This document shows positions 1-8,273 of a stretch of 23,930 nt of DNA, piece by piece. Location of the stretch: NCBI GenBank assembly GCA_000961805.1, contig LADV01000284.1:1-23930 (forward strand), in the 5' to 3' direction. Origin of the DNA: Peptococcaceae bacterium BRH_c23. Lineage in GTDB: Bacteria > Bacillota_B > Desulfitobacteriia > Desulfitobacteriales > Desulfitobacteriaceae. The stretch's first letter is position 1; every line of letters starts with the position of its first letter. The position numbers were made by a program, and so were the translations under genes. The notes beneath the pieces are model-generated. The model searched no databases, was not told where the DNA came from, and was given only the letters and a program-made list of their open reading frames with translations.

Positions 1-174
1 TTGAAGAATATCGAGCAGTTTATGAAAGCCTGCAGGATTGTGGTCGATCCTAAACGGTTTACGAATAAGTTCGCCGGTTGGTGCTAGCATAGCAACAATC
101 GAGAATTCGGAGGAAACATCGATTCCGACTACGAAATCGTTAAGAAACTGAGACAAGGGAACACAACCTTTCAA
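1..174 (-). CDS. IS110-family recombinase (DEDD transposase), N-terminal fragment
   Basis: Translating the minus strand from a TTG at 174 gives an open frame to the window edge of 58 codons. It includes FVVGIDVSSEFSIVAML followed by APTGELIRKPFRIDHNPAGF. The VGIDVS segment carries the first Asp of the RuvC-like DEDD catalytic site, and the following 'GEL..KPFRIDHN..GF..LL' pattern is typical of IS110 N-termini. Family knowledge: these enzymes cut and rejoin DNA at target and donor sites chosen by an RNA encoded in the element. The frame stays open upstream of 174, so the exact start is uncertain; TTG at 156 is another option. The gene is cut only by the window, and no internal stop is seen. 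Confidence 0.75.
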   Translation of the reverse strand, partial: MKGCVPLSQFLNDFVVGIDVSSEFSIVAMLAPTGELIRKPFRIDHNPAGFHKLLDILQ

Positions 175-177
175 ACA

Positions 178-358
178 GAATGAATCAGAGCATCCACTTA
201 AGAAGAATGTCAAACAACCTTGCATTTGAAACGGGTAACACTAGAATAGTGACCCAACCAGCTAAACATCGAATCATTCTTGTGGAGTGACACGCTATTT
301 TACGGATAAGCCTCAAAAAGAGGGATCCAGGAGGAACGCACATCTATCTCTCTGCCAA
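178..358 (-). ncRNA. candidate IS110 bridge RNA
   Basis: This lies between a minus-strand extended -10 box and the recombinase start, the position where IS110 elements encode their ~170-200 nt bridge RNA. Two stem-loops stand out. At 304-328 there is GGAT plus CCTC pairing with GAGG and ATCC around an internal asymmetry. At 233-255 there is GGGT plus CACTA pairing with TAGTG and ACCC around a three-base loop, again with an internal asymmetry. Two bulged stem-loops in series resemble the target-binding and donor-binding loops of known bridge RNAs. The ends are inferred from the -10 box and the start codon. No homology search was possible. Confidence 0.4.
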
Positions 359-363
359 AAGTG

Positions 364-372
364 ATTATAGCA
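364..372 (-). promoter_or_regulatory. extended -10 promoter element for the IS110 RNA/recombinase
   Basis: Read on the minus strand this is TGCTATAAT, a perfect extended -10. Transcription would start near 357. No good -35 lies at 16-18 bp; a TTGACA (399-404) is about 29 bp away. Extended -10 promoters can work without a -35, and in IS110 elements the -35 may be supplied only when the ends are joined in the circular form. Confidence 0.45.
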
Positions 373-375
373 CGA

Positions 376-501
376 TATTTACTGATTGAGGTCCAACGTG
401 TCAACTAATTCATCTGAACAATAAGGAGTAAGTTATCAAGGAACGTTCGGGTTGGTTTTGAACCATCGACCCTATATCTATCTTACAAGGAGGATGTTTA
501 A
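376..501 (+). other. upstream region of tctC
   Basis: The short stretch between the IS110 end and tctC contains no gene. A small inverted repeat, TGGTT-ttg-AACCA (453-465), is a possible operator or leader hairpin. A purine-rich AAGGAG at 423-428 has no start codon at a useful distance. I could not find a convincing sigma-70 promoter. The promoter may lie further left or overlap the insertion sequence. Confidence 0.35.
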
Positions 502-1536
502 GTGAGAAGAAGAACGTCATGGATTGCTCTGGCTCTGGTGGGCGGCATGCTTCTAACTGGATGCGGGGCAACAACGCCTGCCGCAAGCAGTAGCACTAGT
601 AGTGCTGCAAGTGAACCGAAAACGTGGACCCCCGACTCCACGATAGAAATCATCGCCCCAGCCGGTCCTGGTGGGGGATATGACATGTTAGCCCGTACTA
701 TGGAAAGAACCCTCACTGGTGACAAACTGGTTGTTAAACCGATCATTATTACCAATAAAACCGGTGGCGGTGGTGCTACAGGTTGGACTTACTTAAACAC
801 CCATAAAGGATCCGGGAACTATTTTGCAGCCAATTCTCCCCAGATTATTCAAAACAATCTATTGGGTGCAAGTACGTTATCGTATAAGGATTTCACTCCA
901 TTGGCTATGCTTCAAGCAGAATGGGAAGCTGTCGCAGTACCTAAAAATTCTCCGTACAAAACAGGTAAGGAATTCTTTGAGGCGCTCAAAGCTGATCCCT
1001 CCAAAATCAGCATTGCCGTTGGACCTGCTTTGGGTAATGATGATCATATACAGTTCCTCATGCTCGCTAAAGCTTATGGAATGACGGATATGAGCAAGAT
1101 TAAGTTTGTTGTTTACCCTGGCGCGGGTGGCGAGGAAATTCCTGCCCTTCTCGGTGGACATGTTCAGGCCATGACGATTAGTTTTGGTGAAGCAATGGAG
1201 CAGTATAAAGCTGGAAACCTTAACATTTTAGGGATTTCTTCCGACAAGCGTTTGGAAGGGGATTATGCAAAAATCCCAACTTGGAAAGAACAGGGGGTTG
1301 ATATGGTTTTCCCCCACTGGCGTGGTGTTGTGGGACCTGGTGACATGACTCCTGAGCAAATCGCTTACTGGGATAATGTTCTGAGCAAGATGTCCGAGCA
1401 ACAGTCCTGGAAAGATGCCATGAAAAAGGTGAACATGGATGTATACTATAAGAATTCAGCTGACTATAAAGCGTATCTCGAGAAATCAACTAAAGAACAG
1501 TCAGATCTCTTAAAGTCTGTTGGTCTGATTAAATAG
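502..1536 (+). CDS. tctC: tripartite tricarboxylate transporter substrate-binding lipoprotein TctC (Bug family)
   Basis: This is the extracytoplasmic receptor of a TTT-type secondary transporter. It starts with GTG behind AAGGAGG (487-493). The N-terminus is a lipoprotein signal, with basic MRRR, a hydrophobic run and the lipobox LTGC (Cys21), then a Ser/Ala/Thr linker. The mature part begins with 'TIEIIAPAGPGGGYDMLARTME', the classic Bug/TctC opening, and has a later 'YPGAGGEEIPALLGGHVQA' segment that matches the family. Length 344 aa is normal. Members bind citrate, tricarballylate, other carboxylates or unrelated acids, so the substrate cannot be read from the sequence. The downstream aconitase and PrpF genes favour a tricarboxylate such as aconitate or (methyl)citrate. 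tctB and tctA follow, separated by a hairpin (1552-1579). Confidence 0.93.
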   Translation: MRRRTSWIALALVGGMLLTGCGATTPAASSSTSSAASEPKTWTPDSTIEIIAPAGPGGGYDMLARTMERTLTGDKLVVKPIIITNKTGGGGATGWTYLNTHKGSGNYFAANSPQIIQNNLLGASTLSYKDFTPLAMLQAEWEAVAVPKNSPYKTGKEFFEALKADPSKISIAVGPALGNDDHIQFLMLAKAYGMTDMSKIKFVVYPGAGGEEIPALLGGHVQAMTISFGEAMEQYKAGNLNILGISSDKRLEGDYAKIPTWKEQGVDMVFPHWRGVVGPGDMTPEQIAYWDNVLSKMSEQQSWKDAMKKVNMDVYYKNSADYKAYLEKSTKEQSDLLKSVGLIK

Positions 1537-1551
1537 CGGATTTAAAGAGAG

Positions 1552-1588
1552 GGCAGGTGGCAAAGGGCTGCCACCTGCCTTTCATTTA
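1552..1588 (+). terminator. intercistronic stem-loop between tctC and tctB
   Basis: An 11-bp perfect stem, GGCAGGTGGCA (1552-1562) and TGCCACCTGCC (1569-1579), has a 6-nt loop and is followed by TTTCATTT. It sits 16 nt after the tctC stop and 35 nt before tctB. It is either a leaky terminator or a 3'-end stabiliser. Both would give more binding protein than membrane subunits, a common arrangement for binding-protein transporters. Confidence 0.75.
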
Positions 1589-1614
1589 TCTGGAATGCGG
1601 AGGTGACTTATAAG

Positions 1615-2088
1615 TTGAGCAAAAACGTGATGACAGGCCTCTTCGCAGTGGCCCTCGGTGGTATTTACCTTATTGCAACTCTTAATCTGCGTCAACAAAC
1701 GATGGGCGATCCAACAGGTCCCAAAGTGTTCCCCTTAATCGTAGCCAGTCTACTTATTTTATTAGGCATATTGTTGCTCGTGAAAGAGATCAGGACTCCC
1801 AAAGAACTTAGAAGTATCTTGTCTTTCCAACTCACGCCCGAAGGAAAAAAGGTGCTTATACGTATAGTGGTCACGTCGATTGCTGGAATTATTTACGGAT
1901 TTCTGCTGGATCCATTAGGTTATTTGATATCTACCGCTGTATTTATGCTCGGATTGATGTTTTTGGTCAATACATTCGCCCGTTGGAAGCAAAATATTAT
2001 GGTATCCATTGGGTTTTCCCTTGTTACGTATATTGGATTTGCCACCTTGCTCCATTTAAGTTTGCCACGCGGAATCTTCAGTTTCTAG
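1615..2088 (+). CDS. tctB: tripartite tricarboxylate transporter small membrane subunit TctB
   Basis: This is the small four-helix membrane subunit of the TTT transporter. The longest frame opens with GTG at 1603, but that codon overlaps the ribosome site GCGGAGG (1598-1603). TTG at 1615, about 10 nt downstream, is the better start and gives a 157-aa protein beginning MSKNVMTGLFAVALGG. Hydrophobic segments lie near residues 7-22, 36-56, 79-100 and 105-150. The 'DPTGPKVFPLIVASLLILLGILLL' stretch matches the TctB family (G-P..FP.....L..LG). It lies between tctC and tctA, 12 nt ahead of tctA. TctB sequences diverge quickly, so the call rests on topology, the FP motif and position. Confidence 0.88.
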   Translation: MSKNVMTGLFAVALGGIYLIATLNLRQQTMGDPTGPKVFPLIVASLLILLGILLLVKEIRTPKELRSILSFQLTPEGKKVLIRIVVTSIAGIIYGFLLDPLGYLISTAVFMLGLMFLVNTFARWKQNIMVSIGFSLVTYIGFATLLHLSLPRGIFSF

Positions 2089-2100
2089 GGGGAGTGAAAA

Positions 2101-3600
2101 ATGCTAGATTCTCTGAATTACCTAGCCCTCGGCATGCACGAGGCATTTACCCTCACCAATATTTTTTGGGTACTTATTGGTGGAATTTTGGGTACAGTCA
2201 TTGGCATGCTGCCAGGCTTAGGACCGGCAACCGGTGTAGCCGTTCTCATTCCCGTGACCTATGGAATGAATCCGACAACAGCCCTGATAACCATGGCGGG
2301 TGTATATTATGGGGCGATGTTTGGCGGTTCTCGGGCATCAATCCTAATTAATACACCGGGGGATGCTTCGGCGATTGTTACCTGTTGGGACGGGTATCCT
2401 ATGGCGCGCAACGGCCAGGCCGGCAAAGCGTTAGCCATTAGCGCTTGGGCTTCCTTTATTGGTGGAATGATTAGTGTGATATTTATAGTCTTCCTTGCGT
2501 TACCAGTAGCAAATTTTGCTTTAAAATTTGGGCCTGCAGAATTGTTTGCTCTCCTCGTGTTCTCGCTAACGGCCACGGTGACACTCTCCAAGGGTAATCT
2601 TCTCAAAGGATTCATTGCTCTGTGTTTGGGTTTTATCATCAGTACGATTGGCATCGACTCTCAGACCGGTGTTATGAGATTTACTATGGGGTTTATCAGT
2701 CTACAGGATGGTATCGACTTTTTAGTGGCTATGATCGGACTCTATGCCGTAACGGAAGTCTTTAAAAATTATGCTTCGCTTAATGCCAAATATGGTGTCA
2801 GTACTTCCGATATCGGTAAAGTGTCTATGACACGCGCGGACTGGAAGAAATGCCTCGGACCGATTCTCCGTAGTACGCCGCTTGGCTTTATTGTTGGGGT
2901 TTTGCCAGGTATGGGTGGCACGATTGCGACGTTGTTAGCCTATTCGACGGAGAAACAAATTAACAAGCATCCTGAGGATTTTGGCAAGGGTGCCATAGAA
3001 GGTTTGGCTGCTCCAGAGGCTGCCAATAACGCTTCTTCAGTTGGAGCTATGATTCCGCTGCTAACTATGGGGATCCCCGGATCAGGGACCACAGCAGTGA
3101 TGCTTGGTGCGCTCATGATGCTGGGAATTCAGCCCGGTCCTACACTGTTCACCCAACACCCAGAAATTCCCTGGGGTGTTATCGCATCCATGATGATTGG
3201 CAACTTGTTGCTTCTAGCGATTAACTTGCCGCTTGTGAGACCGCTTGTCCAATTGTTGAAAATCCCGCAAAGAATTCTCTTGCCGATGATTATGGGCCTA
3301 GCCTTCATGGGTACCTATTTGATGAACTATAGTTCCAGTGATTTCTTCCTATTAATCCTCTTCGGTATTGGTGGGTATTATATGTCGAAGCTGGATATTC
3401 CGATCCCACCCATGGTTTTGGCACTTATCTTGGGCGGGATGCTCGAACAGTCCTTCCGCCAAGCGCTGACCATTGGAAACGGAACGCCAGTACTTTTCTT
3501 TACTAAGCCCATCTCAATCGCTCTGTTACTCCTCGCGGCTTTGTCCCTAGTCTATACTTTAGTCAAAGATTCGAGAGCTAAAAAAAGAATTAAAGCTTAA
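2101..3600 (+). CDS. tctA: tripartite tricarboxylate transporter large membrane subunit TctA
   Basis: This is the large permease subunit with about 12 membrane segments, and 499 aa is the usual size. The two family repeats are clear. The first half has '[21 protein letters not shown]', and the second half has '[16 protein letters not shown]' followed by '[36 protein letters not shown]'. These Gly/Pro-rich re-entrant regions probably form the transport path. It starts with ATG behind GGGGGAG. With TctC and TctB it should drive cation-coupled uptake of a carboxylate. The C-terminal tail is basic (SRAKKRIKA), as expected for a cytoplasmic end. The next gene starts 119 nt later with no strong terminator between. 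Confidence 0.95.
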   Translation: MLDSLNYLALGMHEAFTLTNIFWVLIGGILGTVIGMLPGLGPATGVAVLIPVTYGMNPTTALITMAGVYYGAMFGGSRASILINTPGDASAIVTCWDGYPMARNGQAGKALAISAWASFIGGMISVIFIVFLALPVANFALKFGPAELFALLVFSLTATVTLSKGNLLKGFIALCLGFIISTIGIDSQTGVMRFTMGFISLQDGIDFLVAMIGLYAVTEVFKNYASLNAKYGVSTSDIGKVSMTRADWKKCLGPILRSTPLGFIVGVLPGMGGTIATLLAYSTEKQINKHPEDFGKGAIEGLAAPEAANNASSVGAMIPLLTMGIPGSGTTAVMLGALMMLGIQPGPTLFTQHPEIPWGVIASMMIGNLLLLAINLPLVRPLVQLLKIPQRILLPMIMGLAFMGTYLMNYSSSDFFLLILFGIGGYYMSKLDIPIPPMVLALILGGMLEQSFRQALTIGNGTPVLFFTKPISIALLLLAALSLVYTLVKDSRAKKRIKA

Positions 3601-3719
3601 GTATCCAAAATGGGAAAATATCAATTGGTTAAGATGCAGACTGGTGAAAATAAATCCTTTATAACAATGACCAATAATGATGAAATTACTGAACGTTTGA
3701 ATAAGGAGTCTTTAAATGT

Positions 3720-4652
3720 ATGAGTTGGCTGATTAAGAATAACAACGGAAATACAATCTCGGTTTTCCGCCAGCTATTGGTATCAAGTGATAACATAATC
3801 AAAATACCCGGAGCCCACGATGCCATGGCAGCTTTACTTGCTAAAAAGACAGGATTTCAAGCGCTATATTTGTCGGGGGCCGCTTTTTCAGCAAGTCTGG
3901 GATTCCCTGACCTGGGCGTGACGACGCTCAGTGAGCTGGCAGTCCGGACTAGAGAAATTTCGCGTGCTTCCGGCTTGCCGATTCTCGTCGACATTGATAC
4001 CGGTTTTGGCAGCATTATTAACGTGACCCGGACGGTGCAGGAAATGGTAGACGCCGGTGCGGCTGCTATCCAAATGGAGGATCAAGATTTCCCAAAAAAG
4101 TGCGGTCACCTAAATGGTAAGAAACTTGTCTCCAGACAAGAAATGGTGCAAAAAATCATCGCTGCACGCAAGGCCAGCAAAGAAATTGTGATAGTTGCTC
4201 GAACGGACGCCAAGGCCAACGAAGGGATGAACGCGGCGATCGATCGAGCCAAAGCTTATGTAGATGCCGGTGCAGACGTTGTTTTCCCGGAGGCCCTGCA
4301 ATCTGAAGAAGAATTTCGTGCGTTCGCGGAAGCGACGAATTTTCCGTTGCTTGCTAATATGACTGAATTCGGTCAAACACCTTATTACTCTGCTCAGCAG
4401 TTCCAGGATTGGGGATACAAAATCGTTATTTTTCCAGTGACGTCATTGAGGATTGCGGCTAAAGCCATTGAGCGAGTTTATTCGTTAATTCAAACTACGG
4501 GGACACAACAGGGAATGTTAGGCGAAATGCAGACCCGCCAAGAACTGTACGACCTAATCAGTTATTATGAGTACGAAGAACTTGACTCAAGTATTGCCAA
4601 GACTGTTCTGCTCGGAGGAAGACTACGTGAAGACAAGGATGGTTCTCGATAA
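3720..4652 (+). CDS. prpB: isocitrate lyase/PEP mutase superfamily lyase, methylisocitrate lyase-like
   Basis: A TIM-barrel C-C lyase that in the PrpB family splits 2-methylisocitrate to pyruvate and succinate. Visible motifs are DIDTGFG (91-97, Mg-binding Asp), E120-D121, the catalytic-loop PKKCGH (Cys128), the ARTDA strand and NMTEFG. The C-terminal 'MQTRQELYDLISYYEYEE' matches E. coli PrpB closely. True isocitrate lyases are longer and have an NxSPSFxW motif, absent here. The Cys excludes most phosphonomutases. 2,3-Dimethylmalate lyase is a close relative, so that substrate is an alternative, and the gene symbol reflects sequence resemblance only. No prpC (methylcitrate synthase) is nearby, so the substrate probably comes from an imported compound. 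The ATG lies 11 nt after AAGGAG (3703-3708). Confidence 0.82.
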   Translation: MSWLIKNNNGNTISVFRQLLVSSDNIIKIPGAHDAMAALLAKKTGFQALYLSGAAFSASLGFPDLGVTTLSELAVRTREISRASGLPILVDIDTGFGSIINVTRTVQEMVDAGAAAIQMEDQDFPKKCGHLNGKKLVSRQEMVQKIIAARKASKEIVIVARTDAKANEGMNAAIDRAKAYVDAGADVVFPEALQSEEEFRAFAEATNFPLLANMTEFGQTPYYSAQQFQDWGYKIVIFPVTSLRIAAKAIERVYSLIQTTGTQQGMLGEMQTRQELYDLISYYEYEELDSSIAKTVLLGGRLREDKDGSR

Positions 4653-4683
4653 AAATGTTTTATCCGGGCCATCCTTCTTGAAT

Positions 4684-4723
4684 TCATCGACTATTAAACA
4701 TCTAGTCGAGATGCTGTTTTATT
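4684..4723 (+). terminator. weak stem-loop between the lyase and prpF genes
   Basis: TCATCGACT (4684-4692) can pair with AGTC-ga-GATG (4704-4713) with a two-base bulge, followed by CTGTTTTATT. It is a possible weak terminator or processing site in the 177-nt gap. Stability is modest, so read-through into the isomerase gene is likely. Confidence 0.3.
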
Positions 4724-4829
4724 GTGAGTAAGAAATCTTCACTGGTAACGACTTGCTTGGTGGGTAGATCAGAGATTTGCGCGATGTCTTTGGTTTAAGA
4801 GTGGGATTTGGATAAGGAGGTTGACCAGG

Positions 4830-5960
4830 TTGTCGCAGTTTTCAATTATTTGCTCAGTATACCGTGGTGGAACGAGTAGGGGGTTATTTTTTCGCAAGAG
4901 CGATTTACCGGACGACATTGAACGACGCAACAGAATTTTCATGGCTGGGATCGATTCTTATAATCCCTCGCAAATCAACGGTTTGGGCAGCGGAACCTCT
5001 CATACCAGTAAAGTTTGCGTGATTTCGCCTTCCTCTATGAAGGGAATTGATGTTGAATATACGTTTTACCAAATCGGGATTGGCGCAGAAATTGTTGATG
5101 ACACTGGAACTTGCGGAAACCTGATGGTGGCCGTTGGTTCCTTTGCGGTTGACGAAGGTTTAGTTCCGGTCGATTTTACCGACGACTTCGTCGATATCAC
5201 TATTTTCAATACGAACATCGGGAAGATCCTCAGAATGCAAATCCCTCTCGTTGACGGGAAAGCCAAAGTAAGCGGCGATTATTTGATGCCCGGCGTGACA
5301 ACTCCAGGGGCCAAGATAATTATCGACATTCTGACCCCAGGGGGAGGAAAGACGGGAAAAACTCTTCCCTTAGGGATTAATGGTCCAGTGAAAACGAAAT
5401 TCGGTACCTATAATATATCGTTTGTTGATGTCGTGAATCCTTTTGTTTTCCTAGATGCCAGTGATCTAGGGGTAACTGCTGCAGAGGAAAATAGTGAACT
5501 ATCGCGGAATAACCTTTTGCTGGAGAAAATTGAGCTCATACGCAGGCAAGCCGCTATGCAAGCCGGGATGGCGGACACAGAGGACGAAGTGGCCGGTTCA
5601 GTGCCGAAGTTTGCGCTGATCATGGCACCGCAGACTTATGTGACCCCGGCAGGAAGAATTATACAGAAAGAAGAAGTAGACATTGTAGCAAAAATGGTTT
5701 CCATGGGAAAATTCCATCGTACTTTTGCAGGCAGCGGTTTATATTGCATGGCAGCAGCGTCTCTCCTCCCTGGCACGATACCTAATCGTTTTGCAAGAAA
5801 AAGAGACGGCTGGCACGAACAGATTATCCGAATAGGGCATCCTGAGGGGATCGCCGAGGTAAGGGTATCACTGACAGAATCAGGAGAAGACGTGGCCAGT
5901 GTGGGATTGGATCGGACGGCGAGAAGGATCATCAAGGGGGAGCTGTATATACCACGCTGA
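4830..5960 (+). CDS. PrpF-family (methyl)aconitate/itaconate isomerase, copy 1
   Basis: This belongs to the PrpF/methylitaconate isomerase family (diaminopimelate-epimerase fold), cofactor-free enzymes that move or isomerise the double bond of unsaturated acids. TTG at 4821 touches the ribosome site AAGGAGG (4814-4820), so TTG at 4830 is preferred (376 aa, MSQFSIICSVYRGGTSRG). The hallmark YRGGTSRG is at 11-18. Lys61 (in TSKVCVI) and Cys95 (in GTCGN) sit where Shewanella PrpF has its catalytic Lys73 and Cys107, a family fact recalled from memory. It differs clearly from copy 2 at 13534 (GTCGNLMVAVGSF here, GNCGNISSGVGPF there), so the two may have different substrates. Options are trans-/cis-aconitate, 2-methylaconitate or methylitaconate/dimethylmaleate. 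Its lyase and aconitase neighbours fit a methylaconitate- or aconitate-type route. Confidence 0.85.
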   Translation: MSQFSIICSVYRGGTSRGLFFRKSDLPDDIERRNRIFMAGIDSYNPSQINGLGSGTSHTSKVCVISPSSMKGIDVEYTFYQIGIGAEIVDDTGTCGNLMVAVGSFAVDEGLVPVDFTDDFVDITIFNTNIGKILRMQIPLVDGKAKVSGDYLMPGVTTPGAKIIIDILTPGGGKTGKTLPLGINGPVKTKFGTYNISFVDVVNPFVFLDASDLGVTAAEENSELSRNNLLLEKIELIRRQAAMQAGMADTEDEVAGSVPKFALIMAPQTYVTPAGRIIQKEEVDIVAKMVSMGKFHRTFAGSGLYCMAAASLLPGTIPNRFARKRDGWHEQIIRIGHPEGIAEVRVSLTESGEDVASVGLDRTARRIIKGELYIPR

Positions 5961-6249
5961 GTCGGCGTATAACATCTTGATTCACTACCTAGGCACCTAC
6001 TCTTCTATAAGTCAGAGTGTGTTTTCCGTACGGTGTATCCACTGAATACTATCGTCATCTGGCACGAATCTCACCGGATACTAACGTCACCGGAGGCTTT
6101 CTTCATCGGATTACCGAGGTACAGCTTTAGCTGAACGAGTTTCACAAACGTCTTACACATTGATCGTCAAAATCGGACTTCAAATAACGCACATCAAGTT
6201 CGAACATCGAGCTTCGAACCACGAACATCGAAACGGGGGGGACAAAAAA
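5961..6249 (+). other. 289-nt gap between prpF copy 1 and aconitase 1
   Basis: No gene is seen. The gap holds a direct repeat TCACCGGA (6071-6078 and 6087-6094), a palindrome CCGTACGG (6026-6033), a small stem TCGG-atta-CCGA (6106-6117), CAGCT-tt-AGCTG (6122-6133), and a run of related CGAACATCGA / CTTCGAACC units (6199-6232) just before the ribosome site. No convincing promoter or terminator was found. It may contain a promoter for the aconitase gene. Confidence 0.3.
6199..6232. repeat. degenerate TTCGAAC/CGAACATCGA spacer repeat
   Basis: The motif CGAACATCGA occurs twice (6201-6210 and 6222-6231) around CTTCGAACCA, making a short run of near-repeats directly upstream of the aconitase 1 start. 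A run of the same style (CGGACTTCGGACCACGGA) lies upstream of the DUF401 gene at 8274-8302. It looks like a slippage-prone intergenic repeat. Function is unknown. Confidence 0.5.
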
Positions 6250-8181
6250 GTGAGTCAAAACTTAACCGAAAAGATAATCAAAGCACATCTCGTCGAGGGG
6301 ACCATGGTTCCCGGTGAAGAGATCGCGATTAAGATCGATCAGACCCTTACTCAGGATGCCACCGGTACGATGGCTTATCTTCAGTTTGCCGCGATGGATA
6401 TCCCGCTTATTAACACGGAATTGTCTGTCAGTTATATTGACCACAACACGTTGCAAAACGGCTTTGAGAACGCTGATGACCACCGTTTTCTGCAGGGGAT
6501 GGCGGCCAAATATGGCGCGTATTTCTCCCGGGCCGGCAACGGGATTTGCCACCAAGTTCATTTAGAGCGATTCGGCATTCCAGGGAAGACACTGATTGGA
6601 TCGGACAGTCATACCACGACCGGCGGTGGGTTAGGCATGCTGTCGATCGGGGTGGGTGGGCTGGATGTGGCTGTAGCCATGGGTGGCGGTCCGCTGTATC
6701 TGACCATGCCGAAAGTGGTTAACGTGCGATTGTCGGGGAAATTATCCCCTTGGGTAGCGGCAAAAGACGTCATTCTGGAAGTGTTACGGCGGATTTCAGT
6801 CAAGGGCGGTGTGGGCAAAGTCTTGGAATACACGGGAGAAGGTGTGGCCACCCTGTCAGTGCCAGAACGGGCCACCATCACCAATATGGGGGCGGAAACT
6901 GGAGCCACCACGTCGGTGTTCCCCAGTGATGAGATCACTCGCCAATTCTTAAGGGCGCAGGGACGGGAAGAAGTTTGGAGGCCATTAGAGGCAGCCCCGG
7001 ATGCCGAATATGAGGAAGTGATCGAGATTGATCTGGCCGGGTTGGAACCACTCGTAGCACAACCCCATATGCCGGACAATGTGGTAAAAGTAAAGGAGAT
7101 CACGGATCTGTCGGTTAGCCAGGTCATGATCGGCAGTTGTACAAACTCATCTTACCTAGATATGATGCGGGTAGCGGCCATCTTAAAAGGAAAGGCCCTT
7201 CATCCTGGCGTGAGCTTGGTAATTGCCCCTGGGTCACGCCAAGTTCTAAAACTAGTTTCTGAAAACGGTGCTTTGGCTGACCTGGTTGGCGCAGGGGCCA
7301 GGATACTGGAATGTGCTTGTGGCCCTTGCGTTGGCGTGGGGCAAGCCCCCCATTCCGGAGCAGTGTCGGTTCGTACCAGTAATCGCAACTTCGAAGGGCG
7401 TAGCGGTACTAAGGATGCGCAGGTTTACTTAGTTAGCCCAGAAACGGCGGCCGCCACAGCAATTTATGGAGTCTTGTCCGATCCCCGGAAGCTAGGAGAC
7501 TTTCCGGTAATTGAGCTTCCTCAGACGTTTGCAGCCGATGATAACATGGTAATCGTACCTGCACAGTCTCCGGAACATATGGATGTGGTACTGGGACCCA
7601 ATATTAAGCCAGTACCTGTGGCAGTTGCCCTGGCAGAGAAATTGTCCGGCCAGGTTCTGCTCAAAGTGGGAGCCAACATCACCACGGATCACATTATGCC
7701 TGCCGGATCAAAGGTACTGCCCCTACGATCCAATATCCCGGCTATGTCCAGGCATTGTTTCGAGCCGGTCGACGTTACTTTCCCAGAACGGGCGAAGGCT
7801 GCCGGTGGCGGTTTTATCGTCGGCGGCGAGAATTATGGCCAGGGTTCGAGTCGCGAACATGCCGCCCTCGTGCCGATGTACCTGGGGATTAAGGCGGTAT
7901 TAGTACGTTCGTTTGCCCGCATTCACCGTGCCAATCTGATTAATTTCGGGATTTTGCCTCTGACATTTGTCGATCCGGCTGACTACGAGCGGATAAACAG
8001 GAGTGATATTTTGGAAATCCTTGGTGTCACCGCAGCGCTTGAGGCTGGTGAGGTCTTACTTGTAAAGAACATCACCCAACAGTTCGAATTCCAGGTTAAA
8101 GCTGAACTAACTACCCGTCAGAAAGCCATCTTAAAAGCCGGTGGGATGCTCAACTTCACGCGGGAGCAGGCTCTTCGGTAA
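6250..8181 (+). CDS. acn: aconitate hydratase, monomeric ~640-aa type, copy 1
   Basis: A [4Fe-4S] hydro-lyase that interconverts citrate, cis-aconitate and isocitrate, or methyl analogues. The longest frame starts at 6160, but its first 30 codons read through the spacer repeat. GTG at 6250, after GGGGGGG, gives 643 aa and aligns end to end with copy 2. Motifs: SDSHTTTGGGLG (118-129), GSCTNSS with Cys297, and ECACGPC with Cys357 and Cys360, the three cluster ligands. The C-terminal swivel domain carries GENYGQGSSREHAAL. It belongs to the compact clostridial/Aquifex-type aconitases rather than the ~890-aa AcnA/AcnD. By eye its third codon positions look more G/C-rich than copy 2, hinting at different histories. 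Whether it acts on methylated substrates cannot be told from sequence. Confidence 0.93.
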   Translation: MSQNLTEKIIKAHLVEGTMVPGEEIAIKIDQTLTQDATGTMAYLQFAAMDIPLINTELSVSYIDHNTLQNGFENADDHRFLQGMAAKYGAYFSRAGNGICHQVHLERFGIPGKTLIGSDSHTTTGGGLGMLSIGVGGLDVAVAMGGGPLYLTMPKVVNVRLSGKLSPWVAAKDVILEVLRRISVKGGVGKVLEYTGEGVATLSVPERATITNMGAETGATTSVFPSDEITRQFLRAQGREEVWRPLEAAPDAEYEEVIEIDLAGLEPLVAQPHMPDNVVKVKEITDLSVSQVMIGSCTNSSYLDMMRVAAILKGKALHPGVSLVIAPGSRQVLKLVSENGALADLVGAGARILECACGPCVGVGQAPHSGAVSVRTSNRNFEGRSGTKDAQVYLVSPETAAATAIYGVLSDPRKLGDFPVIELPQTFAADDNMVIVPAQSPEHMDVVLGPNIKPVPVAVALAEKLSGQVLLKVGANITTDHIMPAGSKVLPLRSNIPAMSRHCFEPVDVTFPERAKAAGGGFIVGGENYGQGSSREHAALVPMYLGIKAVLVRSFARIHRANLINFGILPLTFVDPADYERINRSDILEILGVTAALEAGEVLLVKNITQQFEFQVKAELTTRQKAILKAGGMLNFTREQALR

Positions 8182-8196
8182 CCCTCGAACGAGGGT
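8181..8196 (+). repeat. inverted repeat at the aconitase 1 stop codon
   Basis: ACCCTC-gaac-GAGGGT is a perfect 6-bp stem that starts at the last base of the stop codon. No T-run follows, so it is not a standard terminator. It may stabilise the 3' end of the upstream message. Confidence 0.45.
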
Positions 8197-8273
8197 AACA
8201 TTCGTCACGAGGAAGAATCTATAGATGAATACCTGCGAAGACTTACCGACGCCTGTAATGCGAAATTATTACG

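Larger units (their letters stand above)
1..375 (-). mobile_element. IS110-family insertion sequence, left part (runs off window)
   Basis: The first ~375 bases hold the beginning of an IS110-type element reading leftwards. It comprises the N-terminal codons of a DEDD recombinase (1-174) preceded by ~190 nt of non-coding, hairpin-rich DNA with its own promoter-like box. The rest of the element lies outside the window. The outer boundary is not marked by inverted repeats, as is usual for IS110 itself, so the right edge at ~375 is an estimate placed just outside the -10 box. It may reach ~400, where a TTGACA-like box sits at 399-404 on the minus strand. Confidence 0.6.

Noticed and set aside
220..247. 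Plus-strand promoter TTGCAT-16-TAGAAT for tctC
   Set aside because: Poor match, located inside the insertion-sequence RNA region and over 250 nt from tctC; not supported enough to list.
6060..6075. TGGCACG resembling a sigma-54 -24 element
   Set aside because: The matching -12 element (TTGCA-like) is absent at the required spacing (sequence reads TCACC), and no enhancer-binding regulator is encoded in the window.
6609..7127. Long minus-strand open frame (172 codons) inside aconitase 1
   Set aside because: It lies wholly opposite a well-conserved aconitase reading frame, has no family resemblance and no ribosome site; it is a codon-bias shadow. The same applies to other antisense frames at 2307-2654, 12287-12703 and 18367-18759.
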